A stretch of DNA of 40,100 nt from an uncultured Elusimicrobiales bacterium. Its GTDB lineage: Bacteria > Elusimicrobiota > Elusimicrobia > Elusimicrobiales > Elusimicrobiaceae. Below the pieces are notes generated by a model. That model was not told the origin of the DNA and searched no databases. It saw only the letters and a program-made list of their open reading frames with translations. Position numbers and translations under genes: made by a program. Numbering within the stretch: the first letter of the stretch is position 1; every line of letters starts with the position of its first letter. The stretch spans positions 1 through 40,100 of the forward strand of contig CALUXH010000078.1 of assembly GCA_944324695.1 (NCBI GenBank), written 5' to 3'. Below are positions 7,320 through 15,700 of this stretch, piece after piece.

Positions 7320-9929
7320 TTACATCGTTTCTTTTAAAGACGACATGAACTCCTGCCAGGGCTTTTTGGCTTCGCCGCCGCCCTGGGCAAAGTCCGGCCG
7401 GCCGCCGGCGCGGCCGTTGAGTTCCTCCGCTATTTGTTTGGCCACCTGCAAAGCGTCCGTATTAGGCAATTTGCCCACCATTTTGACCACAAAAGAACGC
7501 TTTCCGTCCCGGTCGGACACCACAATAATAAGGGCGTTGTCGTGTTTCTGACCGATGGTGTCGGCAATGGTGCGCAGTTCGCGCGGTTGGGCGCCTTCGG
7601 CGTTTTGCATGACTACCGTCGCTCCGTTTTTCATTGTGAAAGACACTTGCGCCACGCCTCCGGCCGCCAACGTTTTTTCGCGAAATTCCATATAGCGTTT
7701 TTTAACTTCGCGCAGTTCGTCCATCAGTGCGTGCAAACGCTGCGCCACGTCATCCACCGGCACGGTCAGCCGCGCGGCCATTTCTTCCATTTCCGCATTG
7801 ATCCCTTTCAAATAATCCAGCGCGGCGGGGCCGGCCACGGCCTCTATGCGGCGTACGCCGGCGGACAAAGAGCCTTCTTTTATGGGCACCACGGTAATAA
7901 TCTGCGCCGTATTGGACACATGCGTTCCGGCGCACAATTCCAAGCTGTATTTCTTTTCCGGCTCTTCAAAACTGCCGCCCATGAGCACAAAGCGCGCGGG
8001 GTCGGCGTACGTTTCGCCCAGCAGGGTTACCGCGCCGAGTTTGGCCGCGTCTTTTAAGGGGCGTTCCTGGCAAGCCACGGGCAAAGCCGCGTCTATGGCC
8101 TGCTGCACAATGGCCCAGACTTTTTTCCATTCTTCCGCCGTCGGAGTTTTGGACAGCGTATAGTCAAAGCGCAACCGCTGCGGCGACACGTAAGAACCAC
8201 TTTGGTGCACGCCGTCCCCGAACACCTGGCGCAAAGCCGCATTGATAACGTGAATGGCGCTGTGGTTGGCCGCGGCGCGGCGGCGGGCTTCTTTATTTAC
8301 GGACAAAAGAACTTCGTCCCCTACGGACAGCGCGCCGTCCACTTTGTGCAGGAAAATTTTGCCGATGGGCTTCTGCACGTCCAGCACGCGCGCGGCGGGC
8401 TGACCGTCTTTAAGCGCAAGGCCTCTGTCGCCCACCTGACCGCCGGATTCGGCGTAAAAAGAGGTTTTGTCAAATACGGCGTACCCCTCGCCCTGCAGGG
8501 TTTTCACTTCTTCAAATTCCGCATTCAAAAGGGTCAGCACGCGGGCGGATTGTTCCAGCGTCTCATACCCCGTAAACACCGTGGCGGGATAGGCCTGTTC
8601 CAGCCCTTGCAGTATTTTGACTTTTTCTTTGGAAAATTCGTCGGCGTAGCTGCGGCTTTTGGCGGAGGCTTCTTCCTTGGCTTTTTCATAACCCTTTTCA
8701 TCCACCGTGACGCCTTTGGCCGCCGCAATTTCCCGCGTCAATTCCAGCGGAAAACCGAACGTTTCGTGCAGATAAAACGCGTCCTTGCCGGACAGGGTCT
8801 TGCCCTTTTTAGCCAGCAGTTCGGCCAGTTTTTCTTCACCGGTCTGCAGGGTTTTTAAGAAAAGCGTTTCCTCGGCTTTCAGCACGTCCTCGATATGTTT
8901 TAAATTTTGGTCAATCTCCGGGTACAGCCCTTCAAAAATTTCCCCCACTTTTTTGGCCAACGTGTACAGAAACGGCTCTTGGCCGCCCATCAGTTTGGCG
9001 TAACGCGCCGCGCGGCGTATTAAACGGCGCAGGATGTACCCGCGGCCTTCGTTGGAGGGCAAAATGCCTTCCGCAATCAGGAAAGAAGAACTGCGCACAT
9101 GATCGGCAATAATGCGCAGGGCGGAAATTTCCAGCGGGGTTTTGCCCGCTATGTGCAGGGCTTCTTTGGCCGCGTCGGTCAGCGGGGTGAACAAATCCGT
9201 TTCGAAAATGTTCTGTTTGTTCTGCATGACCATACACAGCCGTTCCAGCCCCATGCCGGTGTCTATATTGTTCTGCGGCAGCGGCTGCAGGGAGCCGTCT
9301 TCCTGCCGGTTGTAGCTTTCAAAAACGATGTTCCAAATTTCCACAAAACGCCCGCAGTCGCAGGTGATGTCGCAATGGGGGTTTTTGCAGCCTTTGTCGC
9401 CGAAGTCATAATAAATTTCGCTGCAGGGGCCGCAGGGGCCGGTGGGACCCATGGTCCAAAAATTGTCGGCCTCGCCCAGTTCAAAAATACGCTCTTTGGG
9501 CACGTATTTCAGCCAGGCGTTGTAGGCTTCTTCGTCACGCGGAGCGATGCCGCCTTTGTAAATGCTCACATACAGCTTGTCCGGCGAAATGCCCAATACG
9601 CCCGTCAGGTATTCCCAGGCCCAGGCAATGGCTTCGTTCTTAAAATAATCGCCGAAAGAGAAGTTTCCCAGCATTTCAAAGAAAGTCAGGTGTCTCTCGG
9701 TAAAACCCACGCTGTCAATGTCGGTGGTGCGCACGCATTTCTGGCAGGTGGCGGCGTTTTTGAGGCTTTTGTCTATGCCCATAAAATTGGCCTTAAACTG
9801 CACCATGCCCGCAGACGTAAACAGCAGGGTCGGGTCCGAATGAGGAATCAGCGAGCTGGAGGGAATCACCGGCAGGCCTTTGGAATGAAAAAACTGCAAA
9901 AAACCGTTTCTGACTTCTGTACTTTTCAT
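7320..9929 (-). CDS. alaS: Alanyl-tRNA synthetase
   Basis: An 869-residue AlaRS that charges tRNA-Ala. The class II core begins KSTEVRNGFLQFFHSKGLPVIPSSSLIPHSDPTLLFTSAGMVQFK; GMGLERL is motif 3. The editing domain has zinc ligands in HSAIH and CAGTH. The C-terminal coiled coil and C-Ala domain (ending GRAGGRPDFAQGGG) are complete. Upstream is an AGGA Shine-Dalgarno and a leader of about 48 nt containing a GC-only hairpin (9947-9965). Unlike many genes here it is not leaderless. It converges with tRNA-Tyr and is divergent from the HAD gene. Confidence 0.97.
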   Translation of the reverse strand: MKSTEVRNGFLQFFHSKGLPVIPSSSLIPHSDPTLLFTSAGMVQFKANFMGIDKSLKNAATCQKCVRTTDIDSVGFTERHLTFFEMLGNFSFGDYFKNEAIAWAWEYLTGVLGISPDKLYVSIYKGGIAPRDEEAYNAWLKYVPKERIFELGEADNFWTMGPTGPCGPCSEIYYDFGDKGCKNPHCDITCDCGRFVEIWNIVFESYNRQEDGSLQPLPQNNIDTGMGLERLCMVMQNKQNIFETDLFTPLTDAAKEALHIAGKTPLEISALRIIADHVRSSSFLIAEGILPSNEGRGYILRRLIRRAARYAKLMGGQEPFLYTLAKKVGEIFEGLYPEIDQNLKHIEDVLKAEETLFLKTLQTGEEKLAELLAKKGKTLSGKDAFYLHETFGFPLELTREIAAAKGVTVDEKGYEKAKEEASAKSRSYADEFSKEKVKILQGLEQAYPATVFTGYETLEQSARVLTLLNAEFEEVKTLQGEGYAVFDKTSFYAESGGQVGDRGLALKDGQPAARVLDVQKPIGKIFLHKVDGALSVGDEVLLSVNKEARRRAAANHSAIHVINAALRQVFGDGVHQSGSYVSPQRLRFDYTLSKTPTAEEWKKVWAIVQQAIDAALPVACQERPLKDAAKLGAVTLLGETYADPARFVLMGGSFEEPEKKYSLELCAGTHVSNTAQIITVVPIKEGSLSAGVRRIEAVAGPAALDYLKGINAEMEEMAARLTVPVDDVAQRLHALMDELREVKKRYMEFREKTLAAGGVAQVSFTMKNGATVVMQNAEGAQPRELRTIADTIGQKHDNALIIVVSDRDGKRSFVVKMVGKLPNTDALQVAKQIAEELNGRAGGRPDFAQGGGEAKKPWQEFMSSLKETM

Positions 9930-9946
9930 ATAGTTTCCTGTGAGGG

Positions 9947-9990
9947 GCGCGCTTTACGGGCGCGCGCGGGGATATATATAATAAATTATA
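9947..9990. promoter_or_regulatory. Divergent alaS / HAD promoters and alaS leader hairpin
   Basis: Minus TATAAT (9985-9990, preceded by TGA) should drive alaS. Plus TATAAT (9977-9982) should drive the HAD operon. The two -10 boxes are 2 bp apart and point away from each other's start regions, so they probably compete for polymerase. In the alaS leader, GCGCGC / GCGCGC with a 7-nt loop (9947-9965) forms a strong hairpin. Confidence 0.45.
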
Positions 9991-10017
9991 TCAAATAGCT
10001 TTCAGGCAGGACCGTAT

Positions 10018-10707
10018 ATGAAAAACAACATCAAATTCATTGCTTTTGACGCCGACGACACGCTTTGGGTCAATGAAAATTATTTCCGCGAGGCGGAACA
10101 TGCTTTCTGCCATTTGATGATGGACTGGCTTCCGCATGAAAAAACCGCGGACGAACTGTTTAAAACCGAAATGCAAAACCTGGAACTGTTCGGTTACGGC
10201 GCGAAAGGCTTTGCCCTGTCTTTAATAGAAACGGCCGTGCGCATTTCTGACGGCAAAATCACGGGCCGCCAAGTACAAAAAATCATAGACATCGTCAAAC
10301 GGCTGCTGGAGCAGCCCGTGGAACTGCTGCCGGATGTGCCCGAAGTGCTGAGCACGCTCAAAAAGAAATACACTTTGGTACTGGCCACCAAAGGGGACCT
10401 GCTGGACCAGCAGCGCAAAATAGCCAAGTCCGGCCTGGCAGGGTATTTTGCGCATACGGAAATTATGAGCGACAAACGCCCGCAGGATTACGCCCGCCTG
10501 CTGCAGCGGCTGGGAGCTAAAGCGCAGGAATTTGTCATGGTGGGCAACTCTTTAAAATCAGACGTACTGGCCCCGTTGCAAACGGGAGCGTACGCCGTAT
10601 ATGTGCCCTATCCTATTATTTGGAAGCACGAATGCACGCCGGAACCGCAGTCCCCGCGTTATTATAAGGCAGAAAAACTGCGGGATATTTTGGACTTTTT
10701 GTTATAA
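10018..10707 (+). CDS. HAD-superfamily hydrolase
   Basis: A 229-residue cytoplasmic HAD phosphatase-like protein. Motif I is D11-A-D13-D-T15, motif II is LVLATKGD, the motif III Lys lies in MSDKRP, and motif IV is VGNSLKSDV. An alpha-helical cap (about 17-100) lies between motifs I and II. The sequence resembles YjjG/Gph-type haloacid dehalogenase hydrolases acting on small phosphorylated metabolites; the substrate cannot be told. It has an AGGA Shine-Dalgarno. It is the first gene of a tight four-gene cluster, but a second promoter sits over its stop codon, so the downstream genes can be expressed separately. Confidence 0.8.
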   Translation: MKNNIKFIAFDADDTLWVNENYFREAEHAFCHLMMDWLPHEKTADELFKTEMQNLELFGYGAKGFALSLIETAVRISDGKITGRQVQKIIDIVKRLLEQPVELLPDVPEVLSTLKKKYTLVLATKGDLLDQQRKIAKSGLAGYFAHTEIMSDKRPQDYARLLQRLGAKAQEFVMVGNSLKSDVLAPLQTGAYAVYVPYPIIWKHECTPEPQSPRYYKAEKLRDILDFLL

Positions 10708-10708
10708 T
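10703..10708 (+). promoter_or_regulatory. Extended -10 box inside the HAD stop region
   Basis: TATAAT preceded by TGT, overlapping the HAD stop codon, six bases before the ATG at 10715. It predicts an internal leaderless transcript for the next three genes. Confidence 0.5.
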
Positions 10709-10714
10709 TCTTCT

Positions 10715-11071
10715 ATGCATAACAAGATTATTGGATATTTATTGCTGGTCATCGGGTTGGGGCTGATGTTTTTTGCGTTTACGGGCATGTATCAGACTTT
10801 TGTAAACAAAAAACCCGTGGTGCAGGTGCTGGAAACCAAACCGCTGGCCATGAACACCCAATACGGCAAAGTGGAAGTTCAGGCCGACGTGGTCAGCCAG
10901 GTGCTCAATTTGGCGTTGTTTGCGTTGTTTATGCTTTTTATGGCTGCCGTCGGAGGCAGGGTGGCGCAGGCGGGCAACAATCTGGTCAAAACCGAACGCC
11001 TGTGCGAAACATTGCTGGAGTTGAAAAAATCCGACGTATTGGCCCGGCCGGACGAAATTAAAAAATTATGA
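10715..11071 (+). CDS. Small two-helix membrane protein, unknown function
   Basis: A 118-residue protein I do not recognise. Two hydrophobic segments (about 6-26 and 62-80) flank a 35-residue polar loop. A C-terminal charged tail (KTERLCETLLELKKSDVLARPDEIKKL) should be cytoplasmic if both ends are inside. I chose the ATG at 10715 over upstream in-frame starts because those lie inside the HAD gene and a consensus TATAAT sits six bases upstream of this ATG. The stop overlaps the next start (ATGA), implying translational coupling to the lipid kinase. A membrane-associated role related to that kinase is possible but unproven. Confidence 0.7.
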   Translation: MHNKIIGYLLLVIGLGLMFFAFTGMYQTFVNKKPVVQVLETKPLAMNTQYGKVEVQADVVSQVLNLALFALFMLFMAAVGGRVAQAGNNLVKTERLCETLLELKKSDVLARPDEIKKL

Positions 11072-11949
11072 AAACCTTTATTATCATTAATCCCGTCAGC
11101 GGCGCACGGCGCATGGAACCGGCGGAGCTGGAACGCGCCGCACTGATTAACTTTCCGCACGCGCAGGGCGCATTTACCAAACACGCGGGCCACGCCACGC
11201 AGCTGGCCGCACAGGCCGTTAAAGACGGCTATGAATGCATCATCGTGGCCGGAGGAGACGGCACCATCAACGAAACGGCCAAAGCGCTGGTCGGCACGCA
11301 AACGGCCCTGGGCATTGTGCCCAAAGGCTCCGGCAACGGGCTGGCGCGGGAACTGGGTATGCCGCTTTTGTATGAGGAAGCTTGGACCGCCCTGCAAAAA
11401 GCACAGCCGGTGGCCTGCGATGTAGGCCAAGCCAACGGCGAATATTTTTTCAATTTGGCCGGCGTGGGCATAGAAGCCGAAATCGCGCGGCAGTTTGCCG
11501 AGCACGGCAAAAACGGCGCGCGCGGCAAATGGCCGTATTTCAAACTGGGCGCCAAGGCCGTATTTACTTATCAGCCCAAAACCCTGCGCGTGCGCTATAA
11601 CGGCAAAGACGAAATTTTAACCCCGCTGACGCTGGTGTTTGCCAACGGCACCCAATACGGCAGCAACTTTAAAATCGCTCCGCGCGCCAATTTAAGCGAC
11701 GGGTTGTTTGACATGGTGGAAGTGCTGCCGGTCAGCAAATTTAAACTGGCGCTGGCCGCACCGACTTTTTTCAGCAAAACCTTCCGCCCCGTGGAAGTAA
11801 CGCGCACCCAGCGCACCTCCGAGGCGGTCATTAACTATGCCGGTGAAATTGTGTACCACCTGGACGGAGAGCCGAAAGTGACGCAAAACGAGCTGAAAAT
11901 CTCTCTCCTGCCCAAAGCCCTGCGCCTGCTGGTGCCGCGGGGATATTAA
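11068..11949 (+). CDS. Diacylglycerol/lipid kinase family protein (YegS/DagK type)
   Basis: A 293-residue lipid kinase. The catalytic domain shows the nucleotide loop NPVSGARR near the N-terminus, GGDGTINE at 62-69 and PKGSGNGLARELG at 85-97. The second domain has typical family strands such as FANGTQYGSNFKIAPRANLSDGLFDMV and ends with a DGEP-type motif (YHLDGEP). It would phosphorylate diacylglycerol or a similar lipid at the inner membrane face, recycling it into phospholipid synthesis. It is coupled to the preceding gene by a 4-base overlap and to the nuclease gene by a 1-base gap. The lipid substrate is not determined. Confidence 0.88.
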   Translation: MKTFIIINPVSGARRMEPAELERAALINFPHAQGAFTKHAGHATQLAAQAVKDGYECIIVAGGDGTINETAKALVGTQTALGIVPKGSGNGLARELGMPLLYEEAWTALQKAQPVACDVGQANGEYFFNLAGVGIEAEIARQFAEHGKNGARGKWPYFKLGAKAVFTYQPKTLRVRYNGKDEILTPLTLVFANGTQYGSNFKIAPRANLSDGLFDMVEVLPVSKFKLALAAPTFFSKTFRPVEVTRTQRTSEAVINYAGEIVYHLDGEPKVTQNELKISLLPKALRLLVPRGY

Positions 11950-11950
11950 T

Positions 11951-12442
11951 ATGGCGCGGCGCAAAAGAAAATACACCCAAAAACAGGCCAAATTCTGGAC
12001 CGCCGTACTGGCCGCGGCGGCGCTGGCCGTCATACAACAGACGGGCAAGCCTGCCACGCAGACCTCCGCCCTGCCGGATGCGCAGGCGCTGCAAAACGTA
12101 TCCGTCGCCTCCGTCTATGACGGGGACACCTTTAAAATCAATCTGAACTGTTCGCTGGCCGTGTACTGCGAAAAAGTACCCGTGCGCGTGCTGGGCGTGG
12201 ACTGCCCCGAAATCAAAGGCAAAACCAAACGCGAAAAAGCCCTGGCCCAGAAGGCCAAGGCTTTCACCAAAGCTTTTTTGCAAAACGGCCCCGTTTCCCT
12301 GACAGACTGCTCGCGCGACAAATATTTCCGCCTGCTCTGCGCCGTCACCAACGGACTGGGGCAAAACCTGGCCGAAGAACTCATCAACCGGGATTTAGGC
12401 TACCGCTACGAAGGCGGCAAAAAATCAGACCATTACCGCTGA
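11951..12442 (+). CDS. Thermonuclease-like (SNase) nuclease, membrane-anchored or exported
   Basis: A 163-residue staphylococcal-nuclease-fold protein. The catalytic set is visible: YDGDTF (56-61), R79 and E87 in VRVLGVDCPE, and R127 in DKYFRLL, equivalent to SNase R35, E43 and R87. The helix REKALAQKAKAFTKAFL and the segment GQNLAEELINRDLG also fit. Residues 14-28 form one hydrophobic segment after a very basic start, so the protein is either anchored or secreted; no clean cleavage site is seen. It starts one base after the lipid kinase stop and is the last gene of the cluster. It likely degrades extracellular or periplasmic nucleic acids. Confidence 0.87.
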   Translation: MARRKRKYTQKQAKFWTAVLAAAALAVIQQTGKPATQTSALPDAQALQNVSVASVYDGDTFKINLNCSLAVYCEKVPVRVLGVDCPEIKGKTKREKALAQKAKAFTKAFLQNGPVSLTDCSRDKYFRLLCAVTNGLGQNLAEELINRDLGYRYEGGKKSDHYR

Positions 12443-12465
12443 AAATATACCGTCAGCGGGGTGCA

Positions 12466-12984
12466 TTAATCTTTATAGCACCAGCCATCCACATCCTTGT
12501 CACTGTCAAAACACTGCCGGTTCCCTGTCAGGGATTTACATATGCCCGCACCCTGTTCATAACAAATCCGGTTAAGCTGTCCTTTCCCGTTAGACATAAT
12601 ACCCAGCTCGTACGCCAGATCTCCTGTGGCAAGAGCCCCCGAACCGGTAATACGCGTGGCCATAGCGAAAAAGCTATTGCCACCATCTGAAGAAGAGAGT
12701 TGAATTTTAAAATTCTTCGTTTGTATTTCTTTGGTAAAGCCGCTGCCGACGCCCGGCAGCTGAATATCCAGCGCGGACATATCATTGCTATATACGCCGT
12801 TACTCAAATAATACAATGTCTGCGCCTTTCCTAACGCCTCCAACAGAGTCATTGCTTCCACCGCACGGGACTTTTCTACTGCTTTCTGATACTGCGGCAC
12901 GGCCACCGCGGCCAGTATGCCGATAATTAAAACAACCACTAACAATTCTATTAAGGTAAATGCGGCGCTTTTCGGGTTTTTCAT
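12466..12984 (-). CDS. Type IV pilin/pseudopilin-like protein, short leader (pilin 3)
   Basis: A 172-residue prepilin-like protein with an 8-residue leader, MKNPKSAA|FTLIE, so Ala rather than Gly is at -1. The helix [32 protein letters not shown] follows, then YYLSNGVYSNDMSALDIQLPG. C-terminal cysteines occur in ICYEQGAGICKSLTGNRQCF and near the end (DGWCYKD). It is convergent with the nuclease gene (23-base gap). Its upstream region keeps a TTGACT box but only 14 bp separate it from the ATG, against 28-29 bp in the other pilins, and no -10 is found. The coding frame is intact; expression is doubtful. Confidence 0.83.
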   Translation of the reverse strand: MKNPKSAAFTLIELLVVVLIIGILAAVAVPQYQKAVEKSRAVEAMTLLEALGKAQTLYYLSNGVYSNDMSALDIQLPGVGSGFTKEIQTKNFKIQLSSSDGGNSFFAMATRITGSGALATGDLAYELGIMSNGKGQLNRICYEQGAGICKSLTGNRQCFDSDKDVDGWCYKD

Positions 12985-13004
12985 GTAAAAAGAAAATGAG
13001 TCAA
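12985..13004 (-). promoter_or_regulatory. Shortened, probably defective pilin promoter
   Basis: Minus-strand TTGACT (12999-13004) is followed by a T/C-rich 14-mer and then the ATG. Compared with the promoter at 25085-25118, about 14 bp covering the -10 box and part of the T tract are missing. Confidence 0.45.
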
Positions 13005-13162
13005 ACCCCAGCGATTAAGTCACAAAAAACACCGACGAAAAAACAACAACGGCAAACGACCTATTTATTAAGCCGTATTTCAACTTATACGCCGCTTTCA
13101 TTTTCATATAAGATAAGATCAAAATCCCAGCGGCAAACCCGGCGCTTGCTTTATGTAATAAC

Positions 13163-13192
13163 GCGGCGCAGGGCGATATGCCCCGCGCCGCA
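13163..13192 (-). terminator. Possible terminator hairpin downstream of purA
   Basis: A 12-bp GC-rich stem (GCGGCGCGGGGC / GCCCTGCGCCGC, one G-T pair) with a 5-nt loop, 25 bases beyond the purA stop. Only a weak T-rich run follows, so terminator function is uncertain. The remainder of 13005-13216 shows no gene. Confidence 0.4.
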
Positions 13193-13216
13193 CGAAGAAT
13201 AAACCACAAAAACCGC

Positions 13217-14233
13217 TTATAACACCAGCGTATCTTCCATATCCGCGCCGGTGGACACCAACGCCAGTTTCGGATGCGGATACACCTGGCGGGAAAGCTC
13301 GCGCATGCTTTCCAAAAATTCCTTGGCCTGCGGAGTGAAATCCTCATAGCTCTTAATATGGTCATTGCCCTCGAACATATCAATATGCGTAATGGCTATT
13401 TTGGTGGCGTTGTTAATCATAATCGCGCGCGAAGCCGAACGCTTTTCAAACACGCCCACGCGGCGCAGGCGTTTGCTGACGCTGCCGATTTCATGGCCTT
13501 TGGTATGGTAAATTTCCAAATCTTTTTCATCGGTCATTTCCTTTTCCAGCGGCCCGGGACCCACGCGCGTGATATACGGCTTAAACACTACATACACATC
13601 CCGCACGCTCTTGGGGCCGAGGCCGGCCTCTCCCAGGAAAGTGGACGCGGTGGTATCACGCGAGGTAACAAACGGGTATTCCCCGTGCAGCAAAGACAGT
13701 TTAATACCCTGCGTGCCTTCCAGCAAAATATGCTCCCCTTTGTCCAGCGCGCCGTTAAGCAGCTCCGGCACGTCCTGGATAAATTCCTTCAGCGCGGGCT
13801 CGTCCTTGGCAAACTTTACATTACGCCGCTCAATACGGTCTTTGACGGCCTGCCCCAGCCCGGTGCCCACGCTGCCGATATGCTGCATAAAGTGGCTTGC
13901 GCCTTTTTCGGCGGCGGTTTCTTCGTCCGTAATCAGCACGGCGTACGGATCAATAATCAAACGGTCGGCCGTACCCGTCAGCTGCACTTCTTTGAGCAGC
14001 CACTCGGTTTTGGTGTATGCGCCCGCGCCCAGTACCAATTTGGTAGCGGGATTTAAAAAACCCGACGGGATATTTTTAAGCGTATAGGATTTGCCGTCGG
14101 CCACCACGGTATGCCCCGCATTGGGGCCGCCCACGCGCACGCAGTATTCATAATCGCCTTTATACGACAAATACGCCGAAATCTTTCCTTTCCCTTCATC
14201 GCCGGCCTGACCGCCGCACACAATATCTATCAT
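13217..14233 (-). CDS. purA: Adenylosuccinate synthetase, short archaeal-like form
   Basis: A 338-residue enzyme converting IMP, Asp and GTP to adenylosuccinate, the first step to AMP. Signature GQAGDEGKGK near the N-terminus, then GGPNAGHTVV, IGSVGTGLGQA, LLEGTQGIKLSLLHGEYPFVTSRDTT and KGHEIGSVSKRLRRVG. Typical bacterial PurA is about 430 residues. This length matches the compact archaeal type (Pyrococcus-like), and the C-terminus (YPHPKLALVSTGADMEDTL) is intact, so it is not truncated. I chose ATG 14233: it has a GGAGG site and gives the canonical N-terminus MIDIVCGGQAGDEGKGK. It overlaps the purB stop by ATGA, so the two AMP-pathway enzymes are coupled. Confidence 0.95.
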   Translation of the reverse strand: MIDIVCGGQAGDEGKGKISAYLSYKGDYEYCVRVGGPNAGHTVVADGKSYTLKNIPSGFLNPATKLVLGAGAYTKTEWLLKEVQLTGTADRLIIDPYAVLITDEETAAEKGASHFMQHIGSVGTGLGQAVKDRIERRNVKFAKDEPALKEFIQDVPELLNGALDKGEHILLEGTQGIKLSLLHGEYPFVTSRDTTASTFLGEAGLGPKSVRDVYVVFKPYITRVGPGPLEKEMTDEKDLEIYHTKGHEIGSVSKRLRRVGVFEKRSASRAIMINNATKIAITHIDMFEGNDHIKSYEDFTPQAKEFLESMRELSRQVYPHPKLALVSTGADMEDTLVL

Positions 14234-15624
14234 AATTTTCCTCCCGCCTGCCGCGGAGCAAGCCCCGTATAAGAGCATACATCCAAGGCCAGCAGTTTTT
14301 GTTTGGTTTTTTTGTCCGTGTTTAAACTTTGTATAAATATTTTCAAATCTTCCGCCGTTACGGCGCGCCCGCGCGTAAAGGCTTTCATTTTTTCATACGC
14401 CCCATCAACGCCGGCAGCGCGCAACACCGTTTGGTAGGCTTCCGCCAAAACTTCGGGATGAGCCAAAAGTTCAGCTTTCGCGGCGCACGCGTCAAAATCC
14501 GTTTTACGCAGCCCTTTCAGCAGGGACTGATACGCCAGCAGACAATGCCCCAGCCCCACGGCCATGTTGCGCAGCACCGTGGAATCGGACAAATCGCGCT
14601 GCAAACGCGAAAGCGGCAGTTTCTCGCTGAAAAAGGACAGCAGGGTGTTGGCCAGGGCCAAATTGCCTTCTGCATTTTCAAAATCTATGGGATTTACCTT
14701 TTGCGGCATGGTGGAGGAACCCACCTCCCCCGCCACGGTTTTTTGCTTTACCAGCCCCGCCGAGATATACCGCCACATATCCTGGCAAAGCCCCAGCAAA
14801 ATAATGTTCACGCGGCGCAAAGCGTCAAACAGTTCCGCATAACTGTCGCGATTGTCCACCTGAGTGGAAACGGGGCTGACAAACAATTTGTTTTTGCGTC
14901 CCTTGCTCAGCTTCCCCGCCAACTTGCGCGCCGCGCGCGGCCAGTTTGCCTTTGGAAAGGCCGCCATATGCGCATTATAAGAGCCTACCGCGCCGCCGGC
15001 CTTGCAGGAAATTTCCTGTTTCTTTAACTGCTCCAGCTGACGGACCAGACGCGTTTCAAATACTTTAAGTTCTTTGCCAAATGTAGTCGGCACCGCAGGC
15101 TGGCCGTGCGTGCGCGCCAGCATGACCCCGCGCGCATATTTGCGGGAGCGGGCGTTTAAATCTTTGCGCAAATCTTCCAGCGCGGGTACGATGACCCGTC
15201 CCAACGCGTCCGACAAAATCTGCGCATACGCCAGGCTGTTTATGTCTTCGCTGGTCAGGGCAAAATGCACCCACGCCGCCCGGCAGGCAAAGCCGTTTTC
15301 GGTCAATTTATCCGAAATAAAATATTCCACGGCTTTAACGTCGTGATTGGTGGCGGGACGGCCGTTACGGCCTTTTTTTTCTATATCATGTAAAATCTGC
15401 AAGTCCGCATCCGCCAGTGCGGGCAGTTTTTCCAGCAGGGTTTTTTCTTTGGCGGACAGCGGTTTGAAACCGGGCAGTTTCAACTCTGCCAGCGTCAAAA
15501 GCCAGCAGGCTTCTGCACGCACGCGGGCGCGCGCAAAAGCCCCCGCACCGGCCGTTCGGGCCAGCGGGGCCATGCTTTCTTTATATCGCCCGTCCAGCGG
15601 GCTGATGACGTCCCATTCACACAT
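14230..15624 (-). CDS. purB: Adenylosuccinate lyase
   Basis: A 464-residue lyase of the fumarase/aspartase superfamily that cleaves SAICAR and adenylosuccinate in purine synthesis. It begins like the E. coli-type enzyme (ISPLDGRYKES). It carries TNHDVKAVEYFI, HFALTSEDINSLAY, ARTHGQPAVPTTFGKE and the signature loop GEVGSSTMPQKVNPIDFENAEGN. It is the first gene of a purB-purA pair with an ATGA overlap. There is no Shine-Dalgarno; a TGC-TACAAT box (15633-15638) lies eight bases upstream of the ATG, suggesting a leaderless or nearly leaderless mRNA. Confidence 0.96.
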   Translation of the reverse strand: MCEWDVISPLDGRYKESMAPLARTAGAGAFARARVRAEACWLLTLAELKLPGFKPLSAKEKTLLEKLPALADADLQILHDIEKKGRNGRPATNHDVKAVEYFISDKLTENGFACRAAWVHFALTSEDINSLAYAQILSDALGRVIVPALEDLRKDLNARSRKYARGVMLARTHGQPAVPTTFGKELKVFETRLVRQLEQLKKQEISCKAGGAVGSYNAHMAAFPKANWPRAARKLAGKLSKGRKNKLFVSPVSTQVDNRDSYAELFDALRRVNIILLGLCQDMWRYISAGLVKQKTVAGEVGSSTMPQKVNPIDFENAEGNLALANTLLSFFSEKLPLSRLQRDLSDSTVLRNMAVGLGHCLLAYQSLLKGLRKTDFDACAAKAELLAHPEVLAEAYQTVLRAAGVDGAYEKMKAFTRGRAVTAEDLKIFIQSLNTDKKTKQKLLALDVCSYTGLAPRQAGGKL

Positions 15625-15632
15625 ACGTGTTT

Positions 15633-15638
15633 ATTGTA
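15633..15638 (-). promoter_or_regulatory. Extended -10 box of purB
   Basis: Minus-strand TACAAT preceded by TGC, with 8 bases to the ATG at 15624. The predicted leader is 0-2 nt. Confidence 0.45.
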
Positions 15639-15661
15639 GCAAATTCCCCTTTCGGGCACAT

Positions 15662-15690
15662 AAAAAACGGCCCCAAAGGGCCGTTTTTAA
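15662..15690 (-). terminator. Intrinsic terminator of the RND efflux operon
   Basis: Stem ACGGCCC / GGGCCGT with a 4-nt loop, followed on the minus strand by a T run, between the outer-membrane channel gene and purB. The A run on the other side makes it look bidirectional. Confidence 0.8.
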
Positions 15691-15700
15691 AATGTTATTT

